Shown here: positions 46,806-56,150 of the stretch, one piece after another
Position numbering within the stretch: position 1 is the stretch's first letter
Layout: each line of letters starts with the position of its first letter
Source of the DNA: DATGPD01 sp041398565
GTDB lineage: Bacteria > Planctomycetota > UBA1135 > UBA2386
Length of the DNA stretch: 64,000 nt
NCBI GenBank assembly: GCA_041398565.1
Contig: JAWKUN010000003.1
Span: 1,054,001-1,118,000 of the forward strand
Direction of reading: 5' to 3'
The notes under the pieces: model-generated
What the model was told of the DNA's origin: nothing
The model's database searches: none
Seen by the model: the letters and a program-made list of their open reading frames with translations, nothing else
Translations under genes and position numbers: made by a program

Positions 46806-47227
46806 GGCGGGGCGGCGGCGGGGCCCACTCGGGCCTCGCGCTCGACCGCCTGCCGGGCCAAGGCTGCGCGCGTCGCGCCGTGGTCAACGCGGTGCGACTT
46901 GGCGGGCAAGCGCCGGCGACCGCGCGGCGCGGAAGTCCCGAGCCGACGACCTTCTGCCGGCGAGACCGACGTTCGGAGCAACCCGGACGCACCGGGGGAT
47001 CTATCAGCCTGGGCTTCCCCTGCCCCGGCCCCCCTCCTCGAGGGCATCGTCATCGGCACCGAACTCGCCAGGTTGGCGCAGGTGCGCGGTGTCGGCTACC
47101 TGCTCATCGGCCGCATCACCAACCTGCGCATCAAGCGCGCCAGCACCGGCAGGTCGTTCAACCTCGGCAGCATCCCGGTTCCCGGGACAGACGGCGCGCT
47201 CGGCCGGTTCGACATCAAGAAGCGCGC
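46806..47227 (+). pseudogene. Gap with a CsgG/LpoB-like remnant at its 3' end
   Basis: The first part (46806-47033) shows nothing protein-like. From about 47034 a plus-strand frame reads 'LLEGIVIGTELARLAQ', then 'VGYLLIGRITNLRIKRAS', then 'GALGRFDIKKRAQKN', which resembles the core of CsgG/LpoB-type outer-membrane lipoproteins. Neither its N-terminus nor C-terminus is present: the frame runs straight into the 3' end of the minus-strand gene at 47228. It is most likely a truncated fragment left by rearrangement. Confidence 0.35.
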
Positions 47228-48304
47228 TCAGAAGAACGTGCCCTGTAGCGCGACGACGGGGCCGCCCAGGCCGCTGAACTGGAACTGTCCCGACGGCGCG
47301 ATCGGATCCTGGCCGGCGACCGACTGGGTCGGCACCGGCTGGGCGCTGCCGACGATCGCGCGCGCCGCGTCGGTCGTCACCAGGCCGAGCTGATTGGCCG
47401 CGGCGTCGCCGAGCACCGATTGCGCGTGCAGGGCTGCGCCGACCAGACGCTGGTTGTTGGGGATCGGCAGCGCGAACGTCGATGCCCAGCCGATGAAGGT
47501 CTGCTGCCAGACCAGTGGCACCAGGAACGTCGGGTCGACGCGCACGAAGTTGCCCGGCGCGCCCAGCCCCGCGAGGTCGAACCCCGGGTGCACGCGGTTG
47601 ACGCCGACCAACAGCGCGCCCGGATACGTGCCGTAGAGCTGGGTCGTCGTCGCCACGTCGAGCGAGCCGCCCGGCACCAGCGCCGTGCGCTGCGAGCTGC
47701 AGACGACCTGCGCGTAGTCGGAACCGCTGAGCTGGCCGCTCTGGCCCCATTTCAGGCAGTGGCCGCCGAGCGAGGCCGCGTCGACGTGGAAGTTGGTGCG
47801 GGCGCCGACGCCGCTGGCGGTGATGTCGATCAGGAGGTTGCCGTTCGCCAGGTTGTGGGTGAACGGCGTGCTCAACATGATCAGCAGGTTGAACGCACCG
47901 GGGATGACGTCGCCCGCCAGAGCGGGTTGCGCCGGTCCCTGGAACGCGCCGCTGAACACCGTCGTCATCGCCCCGGTGACGTTGGCGGCGTAGGTCGTGC
48001 TCATCGCCGCCGAGCTCTGCGTCGTCGCGCCGATCTGGACCGTGAGGCTGGTGAGCGAGAAGCCGGAGTGCGGCGTGTCCTCGCGGTTGGCCCGGTAGGC
48101 GAAGTCGGTCAGCAGCACCCCGGATGGCGTGGCCATGGCCGACGCCTCCAGGATCTGCTGGCAACGGAACGTGTCGTAGCCGAACGGGAAGGCGGCGCTG
48201 GTGTTGCCCTCCTCGGCGGTGGCGAGCGACGGCACGACGCGCGTGGTCTGGGCACAGAGCCCGGCGGTCACGCACAGGAGGACGGGGAGTGGCGAGTGGT
48301 TCAT
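47228..48304 (-). CDS. Secreted protein with planctomycete-type C-terminal 'PIPN' domain
   Basis: The 358-residue protein has a short signal peptide (MNHSPLPVLLCVTAGLCAQ). The body is beta-rich with many Thr/Ser/Ala/Gly. The C-terminal part 'WASTFALPIPNNQRLVGAALHAQS' is a motif shared with the 52-kb remnant in this window and, from memory, with many secreted proteins of deep planctomycete lineages. No enzymatic motif is visible. A surface or extracellular structural role is inferred. It is followed 83 bp upstream by the cupin-like fragment. Confidence 0.7.
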   Translation of the reverse strand: MNHSPLPVLLCVTAGLCAQTTRVVPSLATAEEGNTSAAFPFGYDTFRCQQILEASAMATPSGVLLTDFAYRANREDTPHSGFSLTSLTVQIGATTQSSAAMSTTYAANVTGAMTTVFSGAFQGPAQPALAGDVIPGAFNLLIMLSTPFTHNLANGNLLIDITASGVGARTNFHVDAASLGGHCLKWGQSGQLSGSDYAQVVCSSQRTALVPGGSLDVATTTQLYGTYPGALLVGVNRVHPGFDLAGLGAPGNFVRVDPTFLVPLVWQQTFIGWASTFALPIPNNQRLVGAALHAQSVLGDAAANQLGLVTTDAARAIVGSAQPVPTQSVAGQDPIAPSGQFQFSGLGGPVVALQGTFF

Positions 48305-48387
48305 GTCGGTTGCGGCGGCGACGCCGCCGGGAGCGGCACCCAGCGTAGCGAGGCGTAGCGAGGCGGGCAGGTCTCGGCGACTACCTG

Positions 48388-48735
48388 CTACGCACCCTGC
48401 ATCTTCCGCATGCGCTCGTTGGCGTGTTCGAAGATGGCGCGGATCACGTCGCCGTTCGACGGTTCCTCGGCCAGCGTCTCGGGATTCCACTGGCTGCGCG
48501 GCGTCGCGAAGAAGTCGCCGCCGTAGATGTGGATGCCGCCGGTGAAGCGCTCGAGCGGATGGGTGACCGAGCGGATCGCGCTCGCGGGCAGGGTGGCCAC
48601 GTCGCTCTCGAACAGGCAGTCGGCGCCGCAGGCGCGCAGGCGGCCGTCGCTGGGGCGCCAGAGGATGTCGTCCTCGCGCCCGGTGTAGATGCCGATCAAC
48701 GCCCACATCCGGTGGTCGTGTGGCATCAGGTTCAT
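48388..48735 (-). CDS. Truncated cysteine-dioxygenase-like cupin (C-terminal part)
   Basis: The 115-residue reading starts at MNLMPHDHRMWALIGIY and shows the metal-binding cupin core 'PHDHRMWALIGIYTGRED' and 'GGIHIYGGDFFATPRSQWNPE', like the predicted metal-dependent enzymes related to cysteine dioxygenase. Full-length relatives have, from memory, about 190-200 residues, so the N-terminal half is missing. A TAG codon sits directly before the ATG, in frame. The piece may be a pseudogene or a re-started minimal cupin. Confidence 0.5.
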   Translation of the reverse strand: MNLMPHDHRMWALIGIYTGREDDILWRPSDGRLRACGADCLFESDVATLPASAIRSVTHPLERFTGGIHIYGGDFFATPRSQWNPETLAEEPSNGDVIRAIFEHANERMRKMQGA

Positions 48736-49035
48736 CTACGGCGTCCACACGGCGGCGAAGATGGTGAGCGTCGGCGGGCGATGCAGCACCTGCCGGCCGG
48801 CGGCGCTGGGTTCGCCGACGGCAGCGAGCGAGCCGGCGAGCATCGTGCGTCGAGTGATTCGGGACGTCTTGTCCGTCGTGTGCCATGGGCTGCTCCGGCG
48901 CGAAGTGTCGCTTGCTTCGAAACCGGGGCAGCGTAGCTGCCGGCCGCGGGCGCGCGCCGGCTTCGGCGTGCGGCGCTTTCCCGACTGCCGCGCGCGGTGG
49001 GCCCGTCGGGCCACGCCGCGCGCGCCGGCGGCGGC
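48736..49035 (-). other. Intergenic region with a possible Tat-signal fragment
   Basis: In the minus frame leading to the TAG at 48736-48738 one can read 'SRITRRTMLAGSLAAVG' and 'GRQVLHRPPTLTIFAAVWTP'. This looks like the start of a Tat-exported protein that ends after about 30 more residues. No good start codon precedes it. It appears to be gene debris next to the truncated cupin. Confidence 0.3.
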
Positions 49036-52000
49036 CTACCAGATGTTGAGCCGCACCGGGTTCGAGGTGTTGCCGGCGGTGTAGGTGGCGAGCAAGCCGA
49101 CCTCCTGCACCACGAGGTCGGCGGGCGTCTGTAGGGTGGCCGGGATCGGCACCGGCACGCTGCTCGGCGGGCTGGCCCACGCCAGTGCGACGTACGGGCG
49201 GCTGACGTCGACGAAGAACGCGCCGTAGTGCAGGAGCGGCCACTCGAGCAGCGGCTGGGCGCCGATGAAGAGCACCACCGGGTTGAGGGCGACGTTGCCC
49301 AGGGTGTGGAAGATGAGCGTGCTGCCCGGCGTCGGCGTGCCGCTGACGAGCAGCGTCAGGTTGTCGAACTCGCTGGCACCCATGTCGATGCGCCGGTGGC
49401 CATCGAGGTTGCCGTCGAGGTAGCGCGGGAAGCCGAACGGGTCGAGCCCGGTGCTGGTGTCGAGCGGGTCGCCGGCGTCGATGCAGGTCGAGCCGGGCTG
49501 CAGCCGCAGGTCACCGGTGCTGGCGTTGACGAACTGCGGATCGACGTTGGCGTTGCCGACGCCGCCGCTGATGCCGCTGCCGTCGCTGTAGTCGATCTCG
49601 TCCGTGGCGAAGCCGCTGAAGTCGCCACTGGCGTTGCCCCAGGCGATGCAGCCGACGACGTGGCCGGTGAAGCCGGCGGTCTTGGTGATGCCGGGGCCGT
49701 TCTGGTAGGCGCTGGTGGCCCGGCGCAGGACGAAGTTGCCGCCGGTCAAGGCGATGCCCTCGCGCTGGGTGCCGTACGCCATCAGGTCGTCGGCGGCCGC
49801 CGCGGCGGCGAGGGCGAAGCCGCCCCAGTTGCCGTATTCGACCCGGGCGCCGCGCAGGGCCACGTTGGGCGACGCGCAGCGGATCCCCGGGGAGTAGCCG
49901 ATGCCGGTGTAGCGCACGATGGCGAGGTGGACGTCGGAGGTCGCCGCCGCCGCGGCGAAGTCTATCCCGTACCACTCGCCGGGCGTGCCGCTCGAGGCGC
50001 CGTTGCCGTTGGTGTCGCCGCCGTACTGGTCGTCGGCGAACGAGGTGAACACGACCGGACCGTTCACCTGCATCGCCCCCGCGACCTGCCACGCCAGTCC
50101 GCCGGCAGCCTTGAACACCACGCCCGGATTCAGGGTGAGGCTGGCGCCGGTGGGCACCGACACGTGCGCGGTGTAGACGAGGGCGCCGCCCGGGCAGTTG
50201 CGGGCCCGGATCTCGACGTTGCCGCTCACCACCGGCGCATCGATGCGCAGGAAGTTGCCGCCGGCGTTGTCGGTGACGGTTTCGTCGACGAAGCCCGGTA
50301 CCGAGCCGATCGGCACGCCGTAGATCGCCGGGTAGTTGTAGCAGCGGGCGATCGTGCAGCGGGTCACGGTCGGGGCCGAGGTGTTGGTGAGGTCCATGCC
50401 GCCCCAGTTGCCGTCGCTGAAGGTGCAGTCGGTGGCGACGATGTCCGCCGATTGGAGCCGCACGGCGGGCATGTAGCCGATGCCCGAATCGCGCACGATG
50501 GTGTGGACCAGCGTGCTGTTGTCGGCGCCGTCCTCGAAGACCAGCCCGTACCACTGGTTCGGCCCGCCGACCGTGGCGTTGCCGTTGCCGTTGGTGTCGC
50601 CACCGGCGGCGTCGTCGTGGATCGACGTGAAGATCACCGGGCTGTCGGCGGTGCCGGCGGCGGTGAGCGTGCCTTGCACGGTGGCGATCGTGCCGTTGGA
50701 CTTGAAGATGACGCCCGGCGCCAGGGTCAGCGTCGTGCCGACCGGTACGGTCAGGTGCCCGCCGAGGACCAACGCCGTGCCCGGGCAGTTGTGGCTGGCG
50801 ATCGCGACGTTGCCCTGCAGCGTCGGCACGTCGATGCGCAGGAAGTTGCCGCCGGCGTTGTCGGCCACGGCGACGTCGACGAAGCCGGGGACGGAGTCGA
50901 TCGGCACGCCGTAGACCGCCGGATAGTTGTAGCAGCGCTCGATGGCGCAGCGGGTGATGGTGGGCGCCGAGGTGTTGTTGAGATCGAGGCCACCCCAGTT
51001 GCCGTCGGTGAAGGAACAGTCGGCGGCGTGGATGTCGGCGCGGCGCAGCTGCACGACCGGTTGGTAGCCGATGCCGGCGTAGCGCACGACGGCATGGGTG
51101 AGCGAGCTGGCGTCGGCGCCGTCCTCGAAGATGAGGCCGTACCACTGGTTGGGCGCCGGCAGGGTGGCGTTGCCATTGCCGTTGGTATCGCCGCCGGCGG
51201 CGTCGTCGTGGACCGAGGTCAGCACGACCGGTGCCGCGGCGGTTCCGCTCGCGATGAGCGTGCCCTGCACCGTGGCGGCCGTGCCGTTGAACTTGAGGAT
51301 CACGCCGGCCTGCAGGGTCAGCGTGGTGCCGACCGGCACCGTCAGGTGGGTGCCGAGCACCAGGGCGCCGCCCGGGCAGTTGTCAGCGGCGATGGTGACG
51401 TCACCGGCGAGCACCGGTGTGTCGACCCGCATGAAGTCGCCGCCCGCGTTCTTGCCGACCCTGAGGTCGACCAGGCCGGGGACCGAGTCGATGGGCATGC
51501 CGTAGACCGCGGGGTAGTTGTAGCAGCGCTCGATCGCACAGCGGGTGATGGTGGGCGCTGCGGTGTTGTTGAGATCGAGGCCGCCCCAGTTGCCGTCGGT
51601 GAAGGCGCAATCGGTGGCGTGGATGTCGGCGCGCCGCAGCTGGACGACGGGTTGGTAGCCGATGCCGGTGAAGCGCACGATGGTGTGGGTGAGCGAGCTG
51701 GCGTCGGCACCGTCCTCGAAGATGAGGCCGTACCACTGATTGGGCGCCGGCAAGGTGGCGTTGCCGTTGCCGTTGGTGTCACCGCCCGCCGTGTCGTCGT
51801 GGATGGAGGTGAAGACCACCGGCCGGGCTGCATTGCCCTGCGTGACGAGCGTGCCGCCGACCGTGAACGCCTGACCGTTGAACTTGACGATGGCGCCGGC
51901 CTGCGCGGTGAGCGTCTGTCCCACCGGCACCTGCAGGTGAGTGGAGGCGTGGTACACGACGCCGGCGAGCAAAGGGCCACCGTTGCCGTCGTACACGTCG

Positions 52001-52074
52001 CCACCGATGGGCACTTGCGCCGCCGCCAGGGAGGCGAGTGCGAGAGGAGTGACCAGAGAGCGCAGACACGTCAT
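49036..52074 (-). CDS. Secreted right-handed beta-helix protein with four internal repeats
   Basis: The 1012-residue protein has a signal peptide (LVTPLALASLAAAQ). It consists of four consecutive units of about 197, 197, 190 and fewer residues. Each has a 'VPVGTTLTLQAGVILKFNG'-like strand, a Ca-binding-like 'GGDTNGNGNAT' loop, 'NQWYGLIFEDGAD', and 'CYNYPAVYGVPIDSVPGFVD'. The C-terminus has 'TCIDAGDP', 'DMGASEFDN' and a terminal beta domain. The parallel beta-helix with a right-handed turn pattern suggests a surface adhesin or polysaccharide-binding protein rather than a lyase; no catalytic motif is seen. The ATG at 52074 is chosen because the frame upstream of it encodes unrelated debris. Confidence 0.85.
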   Translation of the reverse strand: MTCLRSLVTPLALASLAAAQVPIGGDVYDGNGGPLLAGVVYHASTHLQVPVGQTLTAQAGAIVKFNGQAFTVGGTLVTQGNAARPVVFTSIHDDTAGGDTNGNGNATLPAPNQWYGLIFEDGADASSLTHTIVRFTGIGYQPVVQLRRADIHATDCAFTDGNWGGLDLNNTAAPTITRCAIERCYNYPAVYGMPIDSVPGLVDLRVGKNAGGDFMRVDTPVLAGDVTIAADNCPGGALVLGTHLTVPVGTTLTLQAGVILKFNGTAATVQGTLIASGTAAAPVVLTSVHDDAAGGDTNGNGNATLPAPNQWYGLIFEDGADASSLTHAVVRYAGIGYQPVVQLRRADIHAADCSFTDGNWGGLDLNNTSAPTITRCAIERCYNYPAVYGVPIDSVPGFVDVAVADNAGGNFLRIDVPTLQGNVAIASHNCPGTALVLGGHLTVPVGTTLTLAPGVIFKSNGTIATVQGTLTAAGTADSPVIFTSIHDDAAGGDTNGNGNATVGGPNQWYGLVFEDGADNSTLVHTIVRDSGIGYMPAVRLQSADIVATDCTFSDGNWGGMDLTNTSAPTVTRCTIARCYNYPAIYGVPIGSVPGFVDETVTDNAGGNFLRIDAPVVSGNVEIRARNCPGGALVYTAHVSVPTGASLTLNPGVVFKAAGGLAWQVAGAMQVNGPVVFTSFADDQYGGDTNGNGASSGTPGEWYGIDFAAAAATSDVHLAIVRYTGIGYSPGIRCASPNVALRGARVEYGNWGGFALAAAAAADDLMAYGTQREGIALTGGNFVLRRATSAYQNGPGITKTAGFTGHVVGCIAWGNASGDFSGFATDEIDYSDGSGISGGVGNANVDPQFVNASTGDLRLQPGSTCIDAGDPLDTSTGLDPFGFPRYLDGNLDGHRRIDMGASEFDNLTLLVSGTPTPGSTLIFHTLGNVALNPVVLFIGAQPLLEWPLLHYGAFFVDVSRPYVALAWASPPSSVPVPIPATLQTPADLVVQEVGLLATYTAGNTSNPVRLNIW
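49970..51970. repeat. Intragenic tandem repeats (about 591 bp) in the beta-helix gene
   Basis: The conserved 'taccactg' site recurs at 51733, 51142, 50551 and 49982, that is at steps of 591, 591 and 569 bp. The first two units are nearly identical over long stretches, including synonymous positions; the last is more diverged. This indicates recent duplication at the 5' end of the gene. Confidence 0.85.
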
Positions 52075-52881
52075 GGGGGTTGCTCCGAGCTGCAGAGTGT
52101 CGAGAGCAACCGTAGGGACGCCGGGGTGGCCGGACCCTTCGATCGAGGGGGCAGCGACGTCGCGTTCTCTGCGTAGCCCCGCCGCGGGCGACCGCCGCTG
52201 GCTCTCGCTTCGTCGGGCGCCGCCGGGTGCCCACGCGGGTGTGCCGTCCAGCCACTGCGCGTAGACGTTGGCACCCATCAGGTAGTCGTCGTTCGGGATC
52301 GGCAGGGGCAGGAAGGCGAAGCCAAAGCCGTCGGTCGTCGTCGCCAAGATCGCCTCCGGTGACACGCAGAGGTTGTGGCCGGACGGGACGATCACCCCTG
52401 CCTTGCGGCAGCCGCAGGCCCAGTTCTGTCCGGCGCGGATCTCACCAACGAATACGTCGAAGGTCTCGTGCGCCAGATCCGCAACCGCGTGCTCCGCTAC
52501 CAGTGCAGGACCGGCAGACGGACGGACTTCGACGCGGCGCATCAGGACGCGCACGATGCCTCCCTGTTCGACACTCTGCGGGCTGCTTCGATCCAACGCA
52601 GGACGGCGCTCGGACCCGACGCTGGTCGCAGCGATCCGCGCGTGAGGCAAGGCTCAGCCGCACACCTTCTTCCGACTTCACGCGCGGCAAGCGCTGCGCC
52701 AGCCTCGACGGCTTCGTGTCCGGAGGTGCGGGCTGCGCGAGGGCGCCCTCACGACGCGTTCGATCGCGTCTCCCGGGCCAGGCAACGCGGTCAGGTTGCT
52801 CTTGTTTGGCGACGTGACCGAGGTCGTGTCGGCACTCGGCGAGCGCAACCAGCTGCCGGGCTGCGATGAGAGCTCCTGGCG
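52075..52881 (-). pseudogene. Remnant of a secreted protein C-terminus in an otherwise empty gap
   Basis: In the same frame as the beta-helix gene but upstream of its start, the stretch 52180-52400 (minus) reads 'IVPSGHNLCVSPEAILATTT' then 'GFGFAFLPLPIPNDDYLMG', then 'ANVYAQWLDGTPAW'. This is the planctomycete-type C-terminal block, here without the rest of its gene. It is followed by Arg/Ser-rich junk. The remainder (52401-52881) has no protein-like frame. Confidence 0.45.
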
Positions 52882-55029
52882 TCAATTGTCGCTATAGGCG
52901 CGTTCGCACCATTTTCCGATCGCGCGGATCCAGACGAGCTCCAGCACGTCGCCGTGGCCGAGAGGGCGCGTGGCGGCGCCGAGGGCCGCGTTGCCGCCGT
53001 CGGCGATCGTCACCACGCCCGACTCGGATCCGCCGACGAGAGTCACCTGCTGCGCGTCGTGCGTGCCGGTCTGCAAGGCGACGGTCACGGGCGTTGCCGC
53101 CGACACGACAAGCATGCGGTCGTCAGGACCGATGGCCAACGTTCCGGATGCCCACGAGTTGCGTACGACTCGCGTTCCGGTCGACACGCCGAGAGCCTCG
53201 GGCGAAGGCGGGTTCTGTCCCCGCCAAACCCAGGTGTTGTTCGTGCTGCGGCTGACGCAACCTGGGGGCATGGCCCAGGCGTAGTCGACGACCTCGATGC
53301 TGTTGTCCTCGAGTACGAGGCCGGTCAGCAGGGCTTTGCCGCCCCACGCGAACCCCAAGGCCTCGGTGCCCCCACCGATCGTGTTGCCCACGAAGCGGAA
53401 GCGGCGCACCGCGTACTCCTCTCTCGCCGGGTAGAACCACACCGAGAAGCCGACGCAGTCCTGGAAGGTGCACCCCTCGACGCGTACGTCCTCGAACACA
53501 CGCGTCGCTTGCAGGGGGTATGGATCGAAGAGAAGTACCGCTTTGCGGACATTCGGGTTCGTGCCGGTGATGCCGGCGAACGTGCAGTCGAGTATGCGGA
53601 TGTTGCGACCGCCATTGTTGAGCCGGATCGCAGCGGGCGAGCGCGTCGACGAGAACTCACAGCTCTGGATCAAGAGGTTGTCGCTGGTCGCTCCCTGCTG
53701 GTTGGCTGCGATCGCGTAGGTGTCGTAGTTTCGGAAGGAGCAGCCGATGAAGCGCTGGGACTTCACGTTCATGTAGACCTGGCTCCATTGGGTCACGCCA
53801 TCGTCATGGCCTTCGAACGTGCATCCGATCACCGTGTTGCCCCAACCGTTGCTCTCGAGGGTGCCAACCGGACCCCGGTCTGTGCCCTTGAAGAACAACT
53901 GATGGCGGCCACCCCCGACGAAGGTGCAGCCGACGATGTGCGAATCTTGAAGTCGGGAGTACACGTTTCCGCTCTGCGGGCCGACCAGCGATCCGAAGCG
54001 GCATCCCGAGATCACCCAGCGCGTGCCAGTGACCTGTAAGTGGTACGAGTCGGTATCCGGTTCCGGGCACGTGAACGTGCCGAATGTGCAGTCGACGAGT
54101 CGGAAGTCCGGTGAGAAGTCATTGGCTGGGCGGCCGGGGAAGAAGTTGCTGTTGCCGCTCGGCGTGTTGACCAGGCCACGCTTGCCGCCCTCGAACGTGC
54201 AGTGCCCGATGCGTCCCATGAGTCCGCCGCGCGCGTTGATGTGATCCATGTTCGCCCCGGCGCTGAAGTGGCAGTCCTGCATCTGCAGATGGAACGTCGT
54301 GCCAGGCAGCGGTTCTGCGCCACCGGTCTGCACGACCGAGGCACCATTCGCGAACGTCGGATCGACGAAGACCTGCACGTCGTCCAGCTCGACGTCCAGC
54401 CTTCCCAGGTTGTGGCTGGCGTCCGCATTCACCCAGATCAGGCGAGGCTGGTGATCGAATCGCAGGCTCTCGAGCCGCAGCGAAGACGTGACGTAGAACG
54501 CGGCACGCCACTCTGGAGCGGCTGCGTTGCCGCGAAAGACGGTCTTGTTGTGGCCGGCGCCGGTGATGCGCAGGGGTCGGCCGACCTGCAGGTTGAGGAA
54601 AGCGTCGTACTCGCCGGCCGGAACGTGGATGTCGTCGAACCCGGCGGCCAGGAGTGCGGCGAAGGCACTCTGCTCGTCGGCCGGATTCTGGTCGAATCTC
54701 GCCCCCAAGCGTCCGAAATCGACCGGGCCGACCCACTGGAACAACCACTTCCCGCTATTGGACGCGTCCCGGATCGACAGCCCCGTGATGTCCGCACCCT
54801 GGGCCCAAGGCGGAAGCTCGTTCGAGGTCACGAAGGTGACATCGCCAGGCCGGTCGGCCTCCTGGACGTAGGCCGATCCTGTGCCGGGGCCGTCGAGGAG
54901 GGCGAGGTTCGCCCAGTTGCGTACCGTTGCGTGTGGCGCTTGCGCACAAGGGGCTGCGCTTGCCAGGACGACGGCGAATGCCGAGATGGACCTCGAAAAC
55001 AAGACGGCACGGCGTGCTTTCGTTGACAT
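52882..55029 (-). CDS. Secreted pectate-lyase-3-like right-handed beta-helix protein
   Basis: The 715-residue protein has a signal peptide (SISAFAVVLASAAPCAQ). An early segment 'FDQNPADEQSAFAALLAAGF' followed by 'IHVPAGEYDAFLNLQVGRPL' is the entry of pectate-lyase-3/phage-tailspike-like beta-helices. Many rungs follow ('DCHFSAGANMDHINARGG', 'VISGCRFGSLVG', 'GNTVIGCTFEGHDDG'). The C-terminal 100 residues form a tail-fibre-like beta domain ending in 'GKWCERAYSDN'. A carbohydrate-binding or polysaccharide-degrading surface protein is inferred. Codon and base use look slightly less GC-rich than the neighbours, which hints at transfer. Confidence 0.83.
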   Translation of the reverse strand: MSTKARRAVLFSRSISAFAVVLASAAPCAQAPHATVRNWANLALLDGPGTGSAYVQEADRPGDVTFVTSNELPPWAQGADITGLSIRDASNSGKWLFQWVGPVDFGRLGARFDQNPADEQSAFAALLAAGFDDIHVPAGEYDAFLNLQVGRPLRITGAGHNKTVFRGNAAAPEWRAAFYVTSSLRLESLRFDHQPRLIWVNADASHNLGRLDVELDDVQVFVDPTFANGASVVQTGGAEPLPGTTFHLQMQDCHFSAGANMDHINARGGLMGRIGHCTFEGGKRGLVNTPSGNSNFFPGRPANDFSPDFRLVDCTFGTFTCPEPDTDSYHLQVTGTRWVISGCRFGSLVGPQSGNVYSRLQDSHIVGCTFVGGGRHQLFFKGTDRGPVGTLESNGWGNTVIGCTFEGHDDGVTQWSQVYMNVKSQRFIGCSFRNYDTYAIAANQQGATSDNLLIQSCEFSSTRSPAAIRLNNGGRNIRILDCTFAGITGTNPNVRKAVLLFDPYPLQATRVFEDVRVEGCTFQDCVGFSVWFYPAREEYAVRRFRFVGNTIGGGTEALGFAWGGKALLTGLVLEDNSIEVVDYAWAMPPGCVSRSTNNTWVWRGQNPPSPEALGVSTGTRVVRNSWASGTLAIGPDDRMLVVSAATPVTVALQTGTHDAQQVTLVGGSESGVVTIADGGNAALGAATRPLGHGDVLELVWIRAIGKWCERAYSDN

Positions 55030-55583
55030 TGCTGGCTCTCGATCGAATTCGGTGGGCAGACTCCAGGGCTTGGAGGCTGGCGGGCGAGTCCCGACGCAGG
55101 GCTAGCGGGCGGGACTCGCGAATCAGTCACAGAATCTGGAGCTTTTCGGGCTGCTGCAGCCACGCGACGTCGCGTGGTCGCGCCATCTCGCCCCCGTCGG
55201 CCTGCTGCTGCATGGAGTGCAAGCAGGACAGCGGCACAGCAGCTCCCACACCAGGTCGAGCGCCGGCCTCCGGGTCGAACCGATCTCGGTGATGTTGATG
55301 CGGCGCCGCACCGCGGCGTCGGTGCGCACGACGACGAGCGCGCTTTGCGGCGGGATGTGACCTCCTACCGGACCTTGCCGGCAGCCGCCTGGCCAGCGTC
55401 GAAGGTCGCGCACATCTTGCGGCGAATCCGCGCCAACAAGCGGTCGGGCCACATCTCGTGCGGGCGGGTCCTCGAACATCCTCCGATCGCGCCTACGGCC
55501 GTGAGTCCTCCCACGAACCGGCTGCACGAGCCAAGGCCAGCGCACCGCGACGGCCCACCAAGGCGCGTGCATCGACCGGCCGG
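55030..55583. other. Long gap without confident gene
   Basis: This 554-bp stretch has several overlapping frames of Arg-rich composition but none with a recognised motif. One minus frame contains 'ALVVVRTDAAVRRRINITEIG', which looks protein-like but has no start or ends that can be fixed. It may be debris, as on both sides of it. Confidence 0.3.
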
Positions 55584-56129
55584 TCAGAACGCCAGCGCAA
55601 CGACCGCGCAACCCAGCACCTCGAGGGAGTCGCCGCGGTTGCTCGCCTCCATGCTCTTGCCGAGCCACAGGAGGTCGGCGCCGAGCCTCCACGACCAGGC
55701 GCCGAACCTCGTGGGCAAGGGCAGGCGGCCGCCAACCGTGACGCCGACGTCGACGAAGCCGAAGGTGTCGTCGCGGCTGCCATTCTCGTAGTAGCCGCCG
55801 ACGCCAACGATGACGGGCAGCTTCCGGGGCGGCGCCTCGCGGCCGGCGCACGTCGAACCACACCCGGGGTTCGATGAGAGCTGCGCGTACGCGCCGCGGT
55901 CGCGCCCGCCGTCGGCTTGGCTCTGCAGCTCGAAGGCGAGCGTCGCCGCCGGGCGGAAGCCGGCGAACGACTCGCTGCCCCAGGCGTGGCTGTCGTCGTG
56001 CGCCACCGTGAGGTCGATCTCCTGCACCGTGTCGAAGCGCCCGTTCGGCGACGCGTATGCGATGTAGGCGACCTCGAGCGAGGTGTCGCAGCGGGTCGAG
56101 GACAGGCCCACCTGGAAGTCGGATTCGTG
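55584..56129 (-). pseudogene. C-terminal fragment of an outer-membrane beta-barrel (porin-like) protein
   Basis: The frame encodes about 180 residues of alternating strands: 'LEVAYIAYASPNGRFDTVQ', 'IDLTVAHDDSHAWGSESF', 'LPVIVGVGGYYENGSRDDTF', and a C-terminal '..LEVLGCAVVALAF' that ends in Phe, as outer-membrane barrels do. It resembles the end of TorF-type putative porins. The upstream side is cut: an in-frame TAG at 56132-56130 lies about 20 bp from the left edge of the duplicated isomerase tail. A GTG at 56111 could start translation but would not make a full barrel. Confidence 0.55.
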
Positions 56130-56150
56130 CTAGGCGTTGGTGCCGCCCCC

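Noticed and set aside
55123..55583. Possible transposase or other gene in the 55-kb gap
   Set aside because: No DDE, HTH or terminal inverted repeats seen; frames lack protein-like ends.
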